A stretch of 64,000 bases of DNA, taken from contig BSBN01001225.1 in NCBI GenBank assembly GCA_027924645.1, forward strand, positions 12,542,001-12,606,000, read 5' to 3'. Source of the stretch: Cunninghamia lanceolata (Eukaryota > Streptophyta > Pinopsida > Cupressales > Cupressaceae). Numbering within the stretch: the stretch's first letter is position 1; the number at the start of each line of letters is the position of its first letter. Shown here piece after piece: positions 23,544 to 35,082 of this stretch. The notes beneath the pieces were generated by a model. It did no database searches and had not been told where the DNA came from. It worked only from the letters and a program-made list of their open reading frames with translations. The position numbers and the translations under genes were made by a program.

Positions 23544-24108
23544 CTAAGCCCCAATTGCAGCCAACCTATCAGCATGATGGTTTTGATTTCTTAGAATGGA
23601 GATTAGATTGAAAGCATCAAACTCTTCAATCATATCCCATACCCTATGCTTATACCATTTCAGGACATCATTATTTGTAGCATGTAGTCCCCTCACTTGA
23701 TTTACAATAAGTTCACTATCCCCAAACACCTGCAAACAACCAATTTTCCTCTTTCTTGCCCACTGCAAACCTTGGATCAATCCCTCATACTCAACAGTGT
23801 TATTTGTACATGAAAAAGCAAAACAGAAAGCAAAATAATATATTTCACCTTGTGGAGACACAAGCATTGCACCACCACTAGATCCATTCCTGCTCCTAGA
23901 GCCATCAAAGTACATTATCCATACTTCCTCTTGTTGTTCTATCTGTTGTTCTACACTCTTTACAAGGTTTGGAATTTCTGTTTTAGATTCGTGCAGTATG
24001 TAAACACCCATACCAGTTTCTTGGATGTGCCCTTCAGGATCATCTACAACATTTTCCAAGGCCCACTCCTTTAGCAACACCTCTGGTATACTTTCAGCTT
24101 GCAGCTCT
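23544..24108 (-). pseudogene. Element B additional RNase H upstream of reverse transcriptase
   Basis: Minus-strand frame with MYFDGSRSRNGSSGGA, TNNTVEYEGLIQGL, VFGDSELIVNQV, VWDMIEEFDAFN and NHHADRLAA. The four expected acidic residues (D in FDGS, E in VEYE, D in GDSE, D in HADRL) are all present. This is the archaeal-type RNase H added to Tat-lineage Gypsy elements. It lies N-terminal to reverse transcriptase, whereas in Ogre/Retand-type elements I know of it after the native RNase H. Element D is inserted immediately upstream, at 24108. Confidence 0.85.
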
Positions 24109-24342
24109 TGGTGCAGGGGCACCTAGATACCTTAATCAATTTCATGTTCTTTTTGATGTTTTGGAGTTGTATAAGGTCCACGTGACCAATTGTAAGGCCT
24201 AGTGCCATGTGTGAGTCCGAGTGGAATAGGACAAGTCATAGGGTCTGGTAGTGGAATAGCAAACGCATTGTAACTAAATAGGTTGACAGTTGCAGAACGG
24301 TTGGCATTCCCACTGATGCAAACTATCAAGAACAAGAACATG

Positions 24343-24349
24343 TATAAAC
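24343..24349 (+). promoter_or_regulatory. TATA box in element D 5' LTR
   Basis: TATAAAC here and TATAAATA in the 3' LTR (30098-30105), about 235 bases into the LTR. The A/T-rich 3' LTR form is likely the original. Confidence 0.55.
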
Positions 24350-24769
24350 AGTTCAGTGAACAGAAGGAAAGGAGAGAGAAGAAGAGTAGTATAGTAATTG
24401 TGTGGTTTTGTGGTAGAACAGCAGTGAGAAGATAGAAGAGTTGTTTTGAGTGCAGAAGTTCCCAAAATAAATAAAAAATCCTATTGTGTTGTGTGTTCTT
24501 TCACCGTGTCACTGTAATTAGTTTCCATTTTGTCATTCGGATGGATTACTGAGCCATTCCACTGACGAGATTTCTTTGAAATCAGTGGAATGGGTCTATC
24601 TGTATAGTTTGTGTTCTTTTTGTTTTTGTTTATGTTCAGTGTTAGGATCAAGCGTGGGATGTGCTAGTCGAGCCTAGCATTTCTACGTGCTAGGGTTCAG
24701 TCGAAAATTAGGCGAAGTGAAGTTTTGCCTAAGTGTTGGAGTATCATCAACGTAAGACTTGTGTTGCTT

Positions 24770-25070
24770 TACCGAATATACATTTTGTGTGTATATCACA
24801 AATACATGTTGAGAACATTTCGTGTGTATCTCGCAAAAGCATGTTGAGTGTGTAAATCGTTGAGGCATATTGAGAATGTATGTTGCGAATGTACATTGAG
24901 AAGATACATTATGTCGGATACAAGAGATGACCAACCGTATCGGTGGAACCGGGTTGGAGATACATTAGTTCACCAGCAATAGCAAGTCATGTTATGCATA
25001 TACAATAGTTTGCCATATCGGCGTGTGTGGTAGTATCGGGACACAAGTGCAAGATCCCGCCGATGAGTTA
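24770..25070. repeat. Mixed TGTATGT and ATCGG word array in element D LTR
   Basis: The first part has TGTGTATATC, TACATGTTGAG, GAATGTATGTTG and GCGAATGTACATT. The second part (24935-25070) has GTATCGGTGG, TATCGGCGTG, GTATCGGGAC and CGCCGATGAG. GCGAATGTACATT at 24885-24897 is identical to 19878-19890 in the element B LTR. Confidence 0.65.
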
Positions 25071-25141
25071 GTCTCGCCAAAGGGTCATAAAGGGAAATGT
25101 TAGATTGAAACCATGCTTTCGTTGAATGCTCTACATCATTT

Positions 25142-25153
25142 TGGTATCAGATC
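25142..25153 (+). other. Element D primer-binding site
   Basis: TGGTATCAGATC, three bases after the 5' LTR, is one mismatch from the initiator tRNA-Met site TGGTATCAGAGC. Confidence 0.8.
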
Positions 25154-25184
25154 TTTGGACATTTTGTGTGTGATAGATCTGTGA

Positions 25185-26290
25185 ATGTTTATGTCACATA
25201 GAGAGAGCGAAGGAGAGGCCAGTGCCATGCCTCCAAAGGGGATGATAGCAGAAGTGCTTAAGAAGTTCCAAGAGATGGAAGAAATGATTAAGGTTGGAGT
25301 CAAGGTTGGAATCAAGGAAACACTCCAGGCTGAGTTGAAGGCACTAAAGATAGGAAAGAAATCAGATGGTGAATCTAATCAAGAAGAAGAAGATGGGAAA
25401 GAAGAAACAACCCCAGAACAGGCAGATATATCTGCAAACCAGAAATAATTTCTGGAGGCCATAAGGACACTCGGTAAGGAGTCGTCTGAATCAAAAATGG
25501 AGATTCTGATGTTCAGTGGAAAGATGGGCGTAGAAGAAGTCATCGAATGGGTCGAGGCTTTGAATAATTACTTCGAGTACAAGGAGGTACCAGAGAATAG
25601 AAGAGTCAAGTTTGCAAAGATGAAATTGAAGGGGGTTGCACTCACGTGGTGGAACTACACCCAAGGAGAAAGGGTGAAGAGTGGCAAGAGCATGATCTCA
25701 TCCTGGAGTCAAATGGTAGAGAGGATCAAGGCTCAGTTCCTACCAGCAGATTATGAAGTGCAGATATACATGAAAATGCAAAACCTCAAACAGAAGGATA
25801 TGGATGTATCCACCTACACAGGGGAATTTCACAAATTGTCTCTAAGGTGTGGGCTTGCTGAGGATGAAAAGGGAAGAATTGCCAGGTATATTAATGGCCT
25901 GAAATATAGCATACAAGATGAGATTACCATCTTAACACCAGAAACTGTGGACAAGTGCTTCCAAGTGGCACTGAGAGTAGAAGAGAAGCAGAAAAGAAAA
26001 GCAGAACAACAGAACAACAGAACAGAGGCAGAGGTGGAAGGAACTTCAGAGGCAGAAATAGTTTTGGTGGCAGAAATTAGTTCCAGAAGAATTAAGGGGA
26101 CTCTAGTCAACAATAACACAATGGAGAATCTGGTTCCAAAGGGGGTTTCAGAGGAAGGAGACCCAATGGAAGAGGCAGATTTGGTGGACCAGGTAGAGGT
26201 CCTAATGTCTTCACGGGAAGATGTTATAATTGTAACCAAATTGGGCACATAGCAGGCAAGTTTCCGAAGAAAGCTCAAGCTCTTATGGAG
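25185..26290 (+). pseudogene. Element D gag with CCHC knuckle, broken
   Basis: The frame opens near 25185 (MPPKGMIAEVLKKF), meets a stop at 25446, and continues with the Retrotrans_gag core: VIEWVEALNNYFEY, KLKGVALTWWNYTQ, ERIKAQFLPADYE, YTGEFHKLSLRC. A frameshift follows the Arg/Gly-rich part. The zinc knuckle CYNCNQIGHIAGKF is at about 26222-26265 in the shifted frame, with the last Cys replaced by Phe. The product would have been the capsid/nucleocapsid precursor. Confidence 0.88.
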
Positions 26291-26334
26291 GAGATAGAAG
26301 GAGCTAGCTGATTCAAGAAGAAGATTGTTAGAGT

Positions 26335-26790
26335 GTGAACTCATCTATGGGAAGCACAACTCCAGCACAAGATGGAGAGAATCTCATGATGAGAAGGACG
26401 ATGCTGAAGGTACCACAGAACAAAGAACCATCGCAGAGGAAGACACTATTCAGAACTCTGTGTAAAGTTTCTGGCAAAAGGTGTAAGGTAATTGTTGATT
26501 CTGGCTCAACTAAAAATTTAGTTTCAGTACAAATGGTAGAGAAATTAAATTTGAAAAGATTTCCACATGTTAGTCCATACAAAGTGTCCTGGCTGAACAA
26601 AGGGCAACAAGTCTTGGTTGATAAACAAGCTTGGGTAGAATTTTAGATAGGGGAATATAGGGATAAACTGTTGTGTGATATAATTCCCATGGATGCATGC
26701 CATTTACTATTAGGTAGACCTTGGCAGTATGATGTACAAGCCCAGCATGATGGTAAATCCAATTCTTTTGTTATCACCAAGAATGGTAGA
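26335..26790 (+). pseudogene. Element D protease
   Basis: Contains VIVDSGSTKNLVS (about 26492-26530), the aspartic protease D-S-G triad, and HLLLGRPWQYD (about 26700-26735), the conserved second block. Stops at 26644-26646 and 26791-26793 interrupt it. It would process the polyprotein. Confidence 0.85.
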
Positions 26791-26799
26791 TAGTATAAG

Positions 26800-28398
26800 A
26801 TGGATCCTTTACCAGAAGAGGGTGTAGACAAGAATGTAGGATCAAGTATCATGTTAGTGAGTGGGAAAGAGTTTCTCCATACTCTGAAAGAAGAGGGAAC
26901 CCAAGGGTATGCTCTAATTTTGAAACCTAAAGATAATTCTGATTTGTCTAAAAACAGCAAGGAAAAAGTCCCTAAGGAAGTGCAGGAATTGTTAGACAAG
27001 TATAAGAGTATCATGGTGGAGGATATGCCCAATACACTACCCCCTGTGAGAGACATAAGTCATCAGATTGACTTCATCCCAGGATCCACATTGCCAAATA
27101 AACCAGCTTATAAAATGACACCTAATCAGAATGAGGAGATTGCTAAACAAGTACAAGAACTATTGGATAAGGGCTTGGTGAAGAAAAGTCTTAGTCCGTG
27201 TGTTGTACCTACAGTTTTAGCTCCCAAGAAGGATGGCAAATGGAGGTTATGTACTAATTCAAGAGCCATAAATAAGATCACCATCAGATATAGGTTTCCT
27301 ATGCCTAGAATAGAGGACCTCATGGATTGTTTGGGAGGAGATCAATACTTTTCTACAATTGATCTCAAAAGTGGATACCATCAGATTAGGATTAGACAAG
27401 GGGATGAATGCAAGACAGCCTTTAAGACTAATGAGGGTCTTTATGAGTGGGTGGTGATGGCATTTGGACTGTCCAATGCTCCAAGCACTTTCATGCATCT
27501 AATGAATGAGGTATTGAAAGATTTTATTGGCAAATTTGTTGTTGTCTATCTTGACGATATTCTGATTTTTAGCAGGACAAAGGAAGAACATTTGCAGCAT
27601 TTGGAACAGGTGTTGAAGAAACTGCATGAGGAAAAACTGATGATCTATATGGATAAGATTGTCTTCATGAAGGAAGAACTCACATATCTAGGATTTGTGA
27701 TATCCCAGGGTAATTTGAAAATGGATCCGGAAAAGGTATATGCTATTTTGTCTTGGCCAGCACCTACGATAGTACGTGATGTGAGAAGTTTTCATGGGTT
27801 GGCAACTTTTTATAGGAAATTCATAAGAGGATTCAGTCATGTTTGTACACCCATTCTGGGTACCATAAAACAAGGACAGAAATGTAAGTTTGTTTGGAAT
27901 AGAGCAGTAGATGAATATTTTGAGATTCTTAAACAGAAAATAGCAGAGAAACCCATTTTGGTTTTGTCTGATTTTAATAAGCTGTTCACTGTAGAATGTG
28001 ATGCCAGTAACCTTGCCATTGGTGTTGTCTTGAGTCAGGAAGGCATACATGTTGCTTTCTTTAGTGAGAAGCTAAATGACGCTAAAAGGAACTATTCCAC
28101 ATATGATCTAGAATTGTATGCAATGGTGCAAGCATTAAAAAAATGGAGACATTATCTCTTGCCCAAGGAATTCATTGTTTATACTGACAACCATGCTTTG
28201 AGTTTTCTGAATTCGCAGGAGAAACTAAATCACAGGCATATGAAGTGGGTCAAACAACTCCAGGTGTATACTTTTTCCATCAAACATAAGAAGGGACAAG
28301 CCAACAAGGTGGCAGATGCTCTGAGCAAAAGAGTGTGCACTATACAGGAAATCCAGTTGCAAAGTGTGGGAGTGGATTCTCTCAAGAATATCTACTAG
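26800..28398 (+). pseudogene. Element D reverse transcriptase and RNase H, open segment of 532 codons
   Basis: Motifs in order: LLDKYKSIM, LVKKSLSPCVVPTVLAPKKDG, WRLCTNSRAINKIT, FPMPRIEDLMD, FSTIDLKSGYHQIRI, VMAFGLSNAPSTF, the catalytic YLDDILIF, LTYLGFVIS, FHGLATFYRKFI. RNase H follows with all four acids: VECDASN, YDLELYAM, YTDNHALSFL, KVADALSKR. TNSRAIN replaces the usual VDYRALN. This segment is uninterrupted, but stops on both sides break the polyprotein. The intact native RNase H contrasts with elements B and C, which have the extra RNase H. Confidence 0.95.
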
Positions 28399-28501
28399 GA
28401 TGATGAGGACTTCAAGGAGATATATGCAGTTTGTTCATAATTTTTAGATTCCTATCATTCTGATTTTTCTAAATTTTTGCTACAGCAGGGGTTACTATTT
28501 A

Positions 28502-29841
28502 AAGGCAACTAGTTGTGTGTACCTAGGTGTTCCATGAGGGAGAACATCATAAAAGAGAAACATTGTGGTAGTCTTGGAGGTCATTTTGGACTAGACAAGA
28601 CATTGGAACAAGTGAGAAGGCTTTACTTCTAGCCTAAGATGCAAACAGATGTCAAGAAATTTGTAGAAAGTTGCAACATTTGCCAGAAGGCAAAAGGGAC
28701 TTCATCAAATGCAGGTCTATATCAACCACTTCCAATTCTGCAAAGGCCATGGGAGTGTATCAATATGGATTTTGTTTTGGGTCTTCCTCGAACTCAAAGA
28801 GGATTTGACAGTGTGTTTGTGGTTGTTGACAGGTTTAGTAAAATGGCTCATTTTGTGCCATGTAAATGTACTAACGATGCTTCACATATTACTGGTCTTT
28901 TCTTCAATGAGATAGTAAGAATTCATGGTTTGCCATTGAATATTGTCACTGACAGAGATCCTAAGTTTGTGGGACATTTTTGGCGCACATTGTGGAAGAA
29001 ATTGGGCACCCAATTATCTTTCACATTAGCATATCACCCTCAGACGGATGGAAAAACTGAGGTGGTGAATAGATCATTGGGTAATCTTTTGAGGTGTTTG
29101 ACTAAACAGCATGGAGAAGCATGGGATATGATCATCCCATAGGTAGAATTTGTATATAATAATTCTGTTAATAGGAGCACAGGAAAGAGTCCTTTTCAAG
29201 TTGTATATGGGATTCATCCCATGGGATTTTTGGAGCTCAGGGATCTCCAGAATATGGAGAAAAAAAGTGCACAAGGAGAAGATTTTGTAGTAAGTATGAA
29301 AGATATCCATGATGCTGTCAGAGAAACTATATAGAACAACACAAGGAAATACAAAGAGAGAGTTGATCAAAAGAAAAGGGATGTCCAATACAAAGTTGGA
29401 GATCTGGTGATGGCATATCTGAAGAAGGAAAGGCTTCCGAAGGGACAGCCCACAAAGCTTCCTTTGAAGAAGATACATCCATGCAAGATTGTACACAAGT
29501 TTGGGCCTAATGCATACGAAATTGAACTCCCTCCAGGTTTCGCAATATCACCCATTTTCAATGTGTCTGACCTATTTCCATTCAGAGGAGACAATGTTGT
29601 TGGTTCAGATCTGACAGAAGCAGGGGAGGCAGAATGGATTTCTGATCTTCCACCGAGTCAGCCAATACAACTAGAATGTATTTTGGACACCAAAGTTCAG
29701 AAGAAGACAAGGCATAAGACCTACAAGCAGTATCTGGTCAAATGGCGTGGTTTGCCTAATGAAGATGCTACCTGGATGAGCGAGGAGGACATCATCAAAC
29801 ATGGGGTTACTATTTTCGACTTGGTTCCTCAAGGGACTTGA
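28502..29841 (+). pseudogene. Element D integrase with C-terminal chromodomain
   Basis: The HHCC domain (HCGSLGGHFG, VESCNICQK) is interrupted by a stop near 28630. The core follows with NMDFVLGLPRTQRG, VDRFSKMAHF, IVTDRDPKF, and YHPQTDGKTEVVNRS, giving D, D and E. Stops occur at 29140-29142 and 29332-29334. The C-terminal chromodomain is at about 29680-29800: KTYKQYLVKWRGLPNEDATW. Chromodomains in this position are known to steer chromovirus insertion toward heterochromatin marks. The stops make the enzyme inactive. Confidence 0.93.
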
Positions 29842-29863
29842 GTTCTTTTACACCCCAGGAGTA

Positions 29864-30888
29864 TAGTGCAGGGGCACCTAGATACCTTAATTAATTTCAT
29901 GTTCTTTTTGATGTTTTGGAGTTGTATAAGGTCCACTTGACCAATTGTAAGGCCTAGGGCCATGTGTGAGTCCAAGTGGAATAGGACAAGTCGTAGGGTC
30001 TATTAGTGGAAGAACAAACGCATTGTAACTGAATAGGTTGACAATTGTAAAACGGTTGGCATTCCCACCGATGCAAACTATCAAGAATAAGAACATGTAT
30101 AAATAGTTTAGTGAACAGAAGGAAAGGAGAGAGAAGAAGAGTAGTATAGTAATTGTGTGGTTTTGTGGTAGAACAGCAGTGAGAAGATAGAAGAGTTGTT
30201 TTGAGTACAGAAGTTCCCAAAATAAATAAAAGATCATGTCATGTTTTGTGTTCTTTCACCATGTCACTATAATTAGTTTCCATTTTGTCATTCGGATGGA
30301 TTACTGAGCCATTCCACCGATGAGATTTCTTCAAAATCAGTGGAATGGGTCTGTCTATACAGTTTGTGTTCTTTTTGTTTTTGTTTATGTTCAGTGTTGG
30401 GATCGAGCGTGGGATGTGCTAGTCGAGCCTAGCATTTCTATGTACTAGGGTTCAATCAAAAATTAGGCGAAGTGAAGTTTTGCCTAAGTGTTGGAGTATC
30501 ATCGGCGTAAGACTTGTGCTACTTCATCGAATATACATTTCGTGTGTATATCGCAAATACATGTTGAGAACATTTCATGTGTATCTCGCAAAAACATGTT
30601 GAGTGTGTAAATCGTTGAGGCATATTGAGAATGTATGTTGTGAATGTACATTAAGAAGATACATTATGTTGGATACAAGAGATGATCGGCCGTATCGGTG
30701 GAACCGGGTTGGAGATACATTAGTTCACCGGCAGTAGCAAGTCATGTTATGCATATACAATATTTTGCCATATCGGCGTGTGTGGTAGTATCGGGACACA
30801 AGTGCAAGATCCCGCTAATGAGTTAGTCTCACCAAAGGGTCATAAAGGGAAATGTTAGATTCACACTTTCATTGAATGCTCTGCATCA
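29864..30888 (+). repeat. Element D 3' LTR (1025 bp)
   Basis: Matches the 5' LTR with scattered, mostly transition differences. The first dinucleotide is TA instead of TG. It ends CTCTGCATCA before the TSD gctct. Confidence 0.92.
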
Positions 30889-30893
30889 GCTCT

Positions 30894-31345
30894 TAAGCAG
30901 CAACAAGCTCAGGATCATCAGAGATAATGCAATTTGCATTAACAACACTTGGTGTATAAGGCTCTATGTGATACTGGGTAAGCAATTCGGACTTTAGGGT
31001 CACCTTTGTGCCATATCTGGTCCTAAAAAATGTGTGGGACCAGTCTGAGGATAAATATCCTCCTATCTTGGCTGTGAACTCTCTCGACAAACACAGGGCA
31101 AAATAAGGAGGTAAGTCTATGATGAATATTTCCTAGGAAATGGAAACATTTGGGAAAGTGTGCAAGGTGAGAGTTAGATCTTTTATTACGCCTACAGTGT
31201 TAACACTTGTGCCATCTAACTGAAGCACACCTTTCTCCAGGGGTTGGTACTTCAATCCTAATTGGTCTGCAACCTATTTTGGCATCACAGAACTATTTGC
31301 ACCACTATCCACCATACAGTTATGTACTATCTTGTCTCTAATTAT
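30894..31345 (-). pseudogene. Element B protease region
   Basis: On the minus strand NCMVDSGANSSVMP near 31280-31320 carries the D-S-G protease triad, followed by KYQPLEKGVLQLDGTSV. After a stop near 31133 comes the C-terminal part 31090-30894, ending in DDPELVAA. Element D begins five bases beyond. Confidence 0.8.
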
Positions 31346-31387
31346 TAAAGATACATAAAATGGAAGTGGTTTAGCACTTTTGTTTGG

Positions 31388-33191
31388 CTATTTGTTGTTG
31401 TCTTGGGGTGAATTGGTAAGGACAGCTCTAGTTGGGTCAACAGTTGCATCATTGGACACTCTTAAATCAGACAAAGCAGATTGCAGCATGTCCTTTTGAC
31501 TTGGGATAGCTAATGAATCCCACATAGATATTGTCACATTCATCTTCTTCATATTTTTAATGATATTGAAAAGTGGAGTGACATTTACCTTTTGTTGTGA
31601 CCTTGTAGCAGCAATATCAGTCTGCAAATGAGCTTGTTCCCTTGCTGTTGCTTGAGTATTTCTTTGCAAAATATGGGGAATCTGGGATGTAGACGCATCA
31701 GCAAGCCTTTTTGCCTTTTTTGTTGCTTGGTCTATCTCATAACCCCTCTTTTTGGCTCTTGTATTTGCTGCAATTGAGGCATCCTCTCTATTCATGCCAC
31801 ATAATTCACCTTCTTGCCAATTTATGAAGGTTGAATCATTCTAAGGTTGTTCCTACTGTTGCATAGCCCCATCATTAGGTGTGTTTGGCTGTGAGACTGC
31901 AACATTTTACACCATTAGAGCCTGATTTATCACCCCATTTGAGCATGTTGCCTAACTGTGTAGCTGATTGCATGGAAAATACCATTCATATTCCGCTGCA
32001 AGATTATTCTGAATAGGGACAAGGTCCCTAACTGCATTAATGGGTACAAGATTGTAAGGCTGAAAAGGCCTCTGGTTAACATTCTGCCTAGTACCCTGGT
32101 AATTGCCTTGATATGGAGGCCTGTTGGCTTGGTATGGAGGGTTTTGCCCCTGATAAGGCTGATTTTGCCCTTGGCTGGGTCGCTGATAAGGTTGTCTATT
32201 CTGGGACTGCTGCTTTTTGATGTTTACCAGCTCATTCCCAAAAGTTTGCAGGATGTTCTCTATTTTCTGTTGGCTGCTTTTTATCTCTCTTAACTCTTGT
32301 GATGAGCTAGAAGCAGCATTTTCAGAATTGGTAGTATTTGGCAATGTTGCTATAACAGGTAAAGGGGAAAAAGAGGGAATTGGCAAAGGCATTGAAGCTT
32401 GAATCTTGGGGAAAATGGTCATTGGTGGTCTAGGTGCTATTTTCCCGGCCTGGATCAAGCTATTCTCTGCTCTAATAGCTATTTCATATGTAGCAGGTAA
32501 GCTCGTACCTCCCAATGATTGTATCATTACTGAAATATCACTATTTAGAGCTTTCAAAAAATACAGAAAAGCATATTCTGATGGAGGCCTTACCATGGCA
32601 AGAATTTTGTCCCATGTCTTCTGAAATTAAAAGTTGAAGTCCATCATCTGCTCCTGGGGAGCTCTCTTTAGTCATCTGTTCAACCAAAGATAAGTTGTCT
32701 GACTTATCTTGAAATTGCTTGTTTAATTTGTCACCTAGATCATCCTAGGTTCCTATGGTTTGCACTGGTAAACTCCTGAACCAGTGTAATGCTTTTCCTT
32801 TAAATGAGGCAGCCAGCAATCTGATGGCTACATTTGCTTGGGTTACATGGTGAACTCCACATAAAGAAGCTACGTCTCTAATATGCTCTATTGGGGTAGT
32901 TTGATCCTCCCCTGTGAAATAGGGCAGGCTCTTCAAAGATGCCATGGGTATGTTGTCATGCACTGTCAGATTTAATGGGTTGCCCCCATTAAAAGCCATA
33001 AATGACTGATTTCTTGCTATTAGAATAGCTAGAGGAGGGTTTGCTTGAGCTGGTATAAGTACTATAGGTGTAGATGGCCTGAAACTTGGTGGGGTTGATT
33101 GTATTCTCTTTGAAACTGAAGTCCTTACTACAGTTCTACTATGCCTTCTAGGCGAAGATAGCTGCAAATAGTCAATGAACTCGAACTCCAA
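31388..33191 (-). pseudogene. Element B gag
   Basis: Minus-strand pieces 33191-32745, 32596-31952 and 31795-31388. The first contains LKSLPYFTGEDQTTPIEHIR and ASFKGKALHWFRSLP, the Retrotrans_gag signature. The second has a Gln/Pro/Tyr-rich repeat (QPYQ, PPYQ units) and ends with a decayed zinc knuckle W-Y-F-P-C-N-Q-L-H-S-stop-A-T-C at about 31940-31985; the expected first Cys after Trp is Tyr. The third is Lys/Gln-rich, before the protease. Stops between pieces inactivate it. Confidence 0.85.
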
Positions 33192-33345
33192 GTTTGAATT
33201 TTTCTCATAAAATGTAACAGCAGCACTAGTCTGCTTGTCCTTCCTCAGTATGAGTCACTAGATATGCAGGTTTTAACCTCCTATGGGTCTAAAAATCACT
33301 AGCTGCACATCAAAACCAGCAAAATAGTATTTGATTGTTTTTCTT

Positions 33346-33363
33346 ATCCCACCGGGCGTGCCA
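33346..33363 (-). other. Element B primer-binding-like site
   Basis: On the minus strand TGGCACGCCCGGTGGGAT, five bases inside the 5' LTR end at 33369. It sets the element direction. I do not recognise the tRNA with certainty. Confidence 0.65.
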
Positions 33364-33368
33364 AACAT

Positions 33369-35082
33369 TGTTGTCTCTTAGATTTGCACCCTTGCTGTAG
33401 TTGTCAAACTTCAGCAATCTAGAGAAATATGGGAATGATCTCGAAGTGTGGGACCTTGCGAAATGAGATCAAACCTCTGGAGAAGGTCGGCTTCCTTAAC
33501 TGGTTATTACCTAAAATCTACTAGATCTTCAGAGGAAAAGGGAGAAGGAATGCTTGTAAATGAAAGATAAACAGAAAAACTTTGAAAATAAAGGGGTGAT
33601 TCACTAAGTTGAATAGAAGAACCCTCACAGTACTGAGAAAATGCACAACATAACCAAATACAGCAAGTAGGCATACACAGATTCAACTGATTCTAGCAGA
33701 GGTAAGAAACAATATGATTGAGAGGAACAAAAGATGTTCACAGACATTCCCATGCAGATTTACACTAAACAAAAAACTAGTAAAAGAGGTAAAATAACTT
33801 GCATATATTCAATAAGAAGGCATAGTTACAGTAGCAGAAAGCTCTATTTGGAAACAGAAAGCCTCAATGCTAAAAATTTTCCAACCTTATCTACATCTCA
33901 AACTTATGCTTATATAGCATTTCAATCTGACCTAAGTCGGTTACAAAAATTTGCTCCATGAGCTGCATCAGGAAAATATCTATCTGAAGGGACATCCATC
34001 TGCAAAATTCATGGCATAACATATCCGGAGCAGGGGCAGATAGAAGATATTTCAAATCTTCAATGCAAGTTGCTTTGTCATCGATCTGTAACAATGAAAC
34101 GATGGAAGATATTCTGAGCATTGAATGCGAGCAGCTTCAATGGTTATCTGAACAAGGAAAAATAAAATATCTGAAACATGGCGGTCAAAGGGATATTTTC
34201 AGTCATCAATGCAAGCTGCTGAAGATCTACCTGCAGTAATGAATGCAACAAATATCTAAATCTTGCCCAAAAATGGCCACTTGAAACATCCAGTCGTCAA
34301 AGCATACAAATCCAGATCTAAAGTTTGAAAGTAAAAATAATCGCCTCAAAAGCCCGCCAAATGAAAGGAGGCAAAAACAAGCATTTTTGCCTTTTGCAGC
34401 ATGCAGAAATTTGGTAAAATGGAGGAGATACAGGCGGTCAAAGTTGTAGTCAACTGTGTGTATATATCACTTTGCATCAGTGGCCTAAAAAAATACTGGA
34501 TCTACCTCGACACGTGGCAACCTCTGATTGGTCGCTGAGTCAATCGCTGAGAAATACATCCTCCATCGACCGTTAGAAAGACTGTGAAACGAGCCGCCGA
34601 TGCATGAGGTTTGGCTGATGAACTTTCTGCATATACTTTTCATCCCCATCAGCCTGTCGGTAGAATCCTGAGTTGAGCTACCGATGAGTGAGGTTTGGCT
34701 GATGAGCTTTCTACGTGACCCCTTGCATATCGAATTGCATATGCAAATATACAATCTGAAATACATACAATGCGTGGAACTCAAATGACTATCTGCTAAA
34801 TTTGATCCCCGGGTCGCGTCCTAATTGCATCTTTCCACCTCATATATTTCTTTTGTATATCGCAAGATACAATACACTCAATATACAAGCCACGGACCTG
34901 AACCATTTTATCAACCAGATTGGAGAAATTTGAAATCCGGGCCTTGTATCTTCAATGTCTTGTATATCGGGATATACAATACCATATGCATGCAAGCTGC
35001 GGACCTCAAACCATTTTGAAGCATATTGCAATTGCCATCGGGTCCGATCCATGCATGCCCTCTTTGTATATTACCAATGTAT
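33369..35082 (-). repeat. Element B 5' LTR, part 1 (left of element C)
   Basis: Matches 16995-18722 of the left LTR. Differences are mostly C/T and G/A. It ends at CCAATGTAT, whose TGTAT is duplicated around element C. TATA box at 33909-33916. Confidence 0.92.
33909..33916 (-). promoter_or_regulatory. TATA box in element B 5' LTR
   Basis: Minus-strand TATATAAG, the counterpart of 17535-17542. The enhancer-like arrays that would lie upstream of it are now separated by the 14.8-kb element C. Confidence 0.55.

Larger units (their letters stand above)
24109..25138 (+). repeat. Element D 5' LTR (1030 bp)
   Basis: Matches 29864-30888. A TATA box lies at 24343 and AATAAATAAA at about 24466. The part downstream of these (24770-25070) holds TGTAT/TGTATGTTG words, then ATCGG/CCGAT words, so in D the word array would lie in the transcribed U5. 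Confidence 0.93.
24109..30888 (+). mobile_element. Element D: chromodomain Gypsy retrotransposon inserted in element B
   Basis: 6780 bases, flanked by a perfect TSD gctct (24104-24108 and 30889-30893). LTRs are 24109-25138 and 29864-30888. The 5' LTR starts TGGTGCAGG and the 3' LTR TAGTGCAGG, so the terminal G has mutated in one copy. The interior has an initiator-Met-type primer site, gag with CCHC knuckle, protease, reverse transcriptase with RNase H, integrase and a C-terminal chromodomain, the arrangement of chromoviruses. Stops in gag, protease and integrase make it inactive. LTRs differ by roughly 6-7 percent in the part I compared. Confidence 0.95.
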
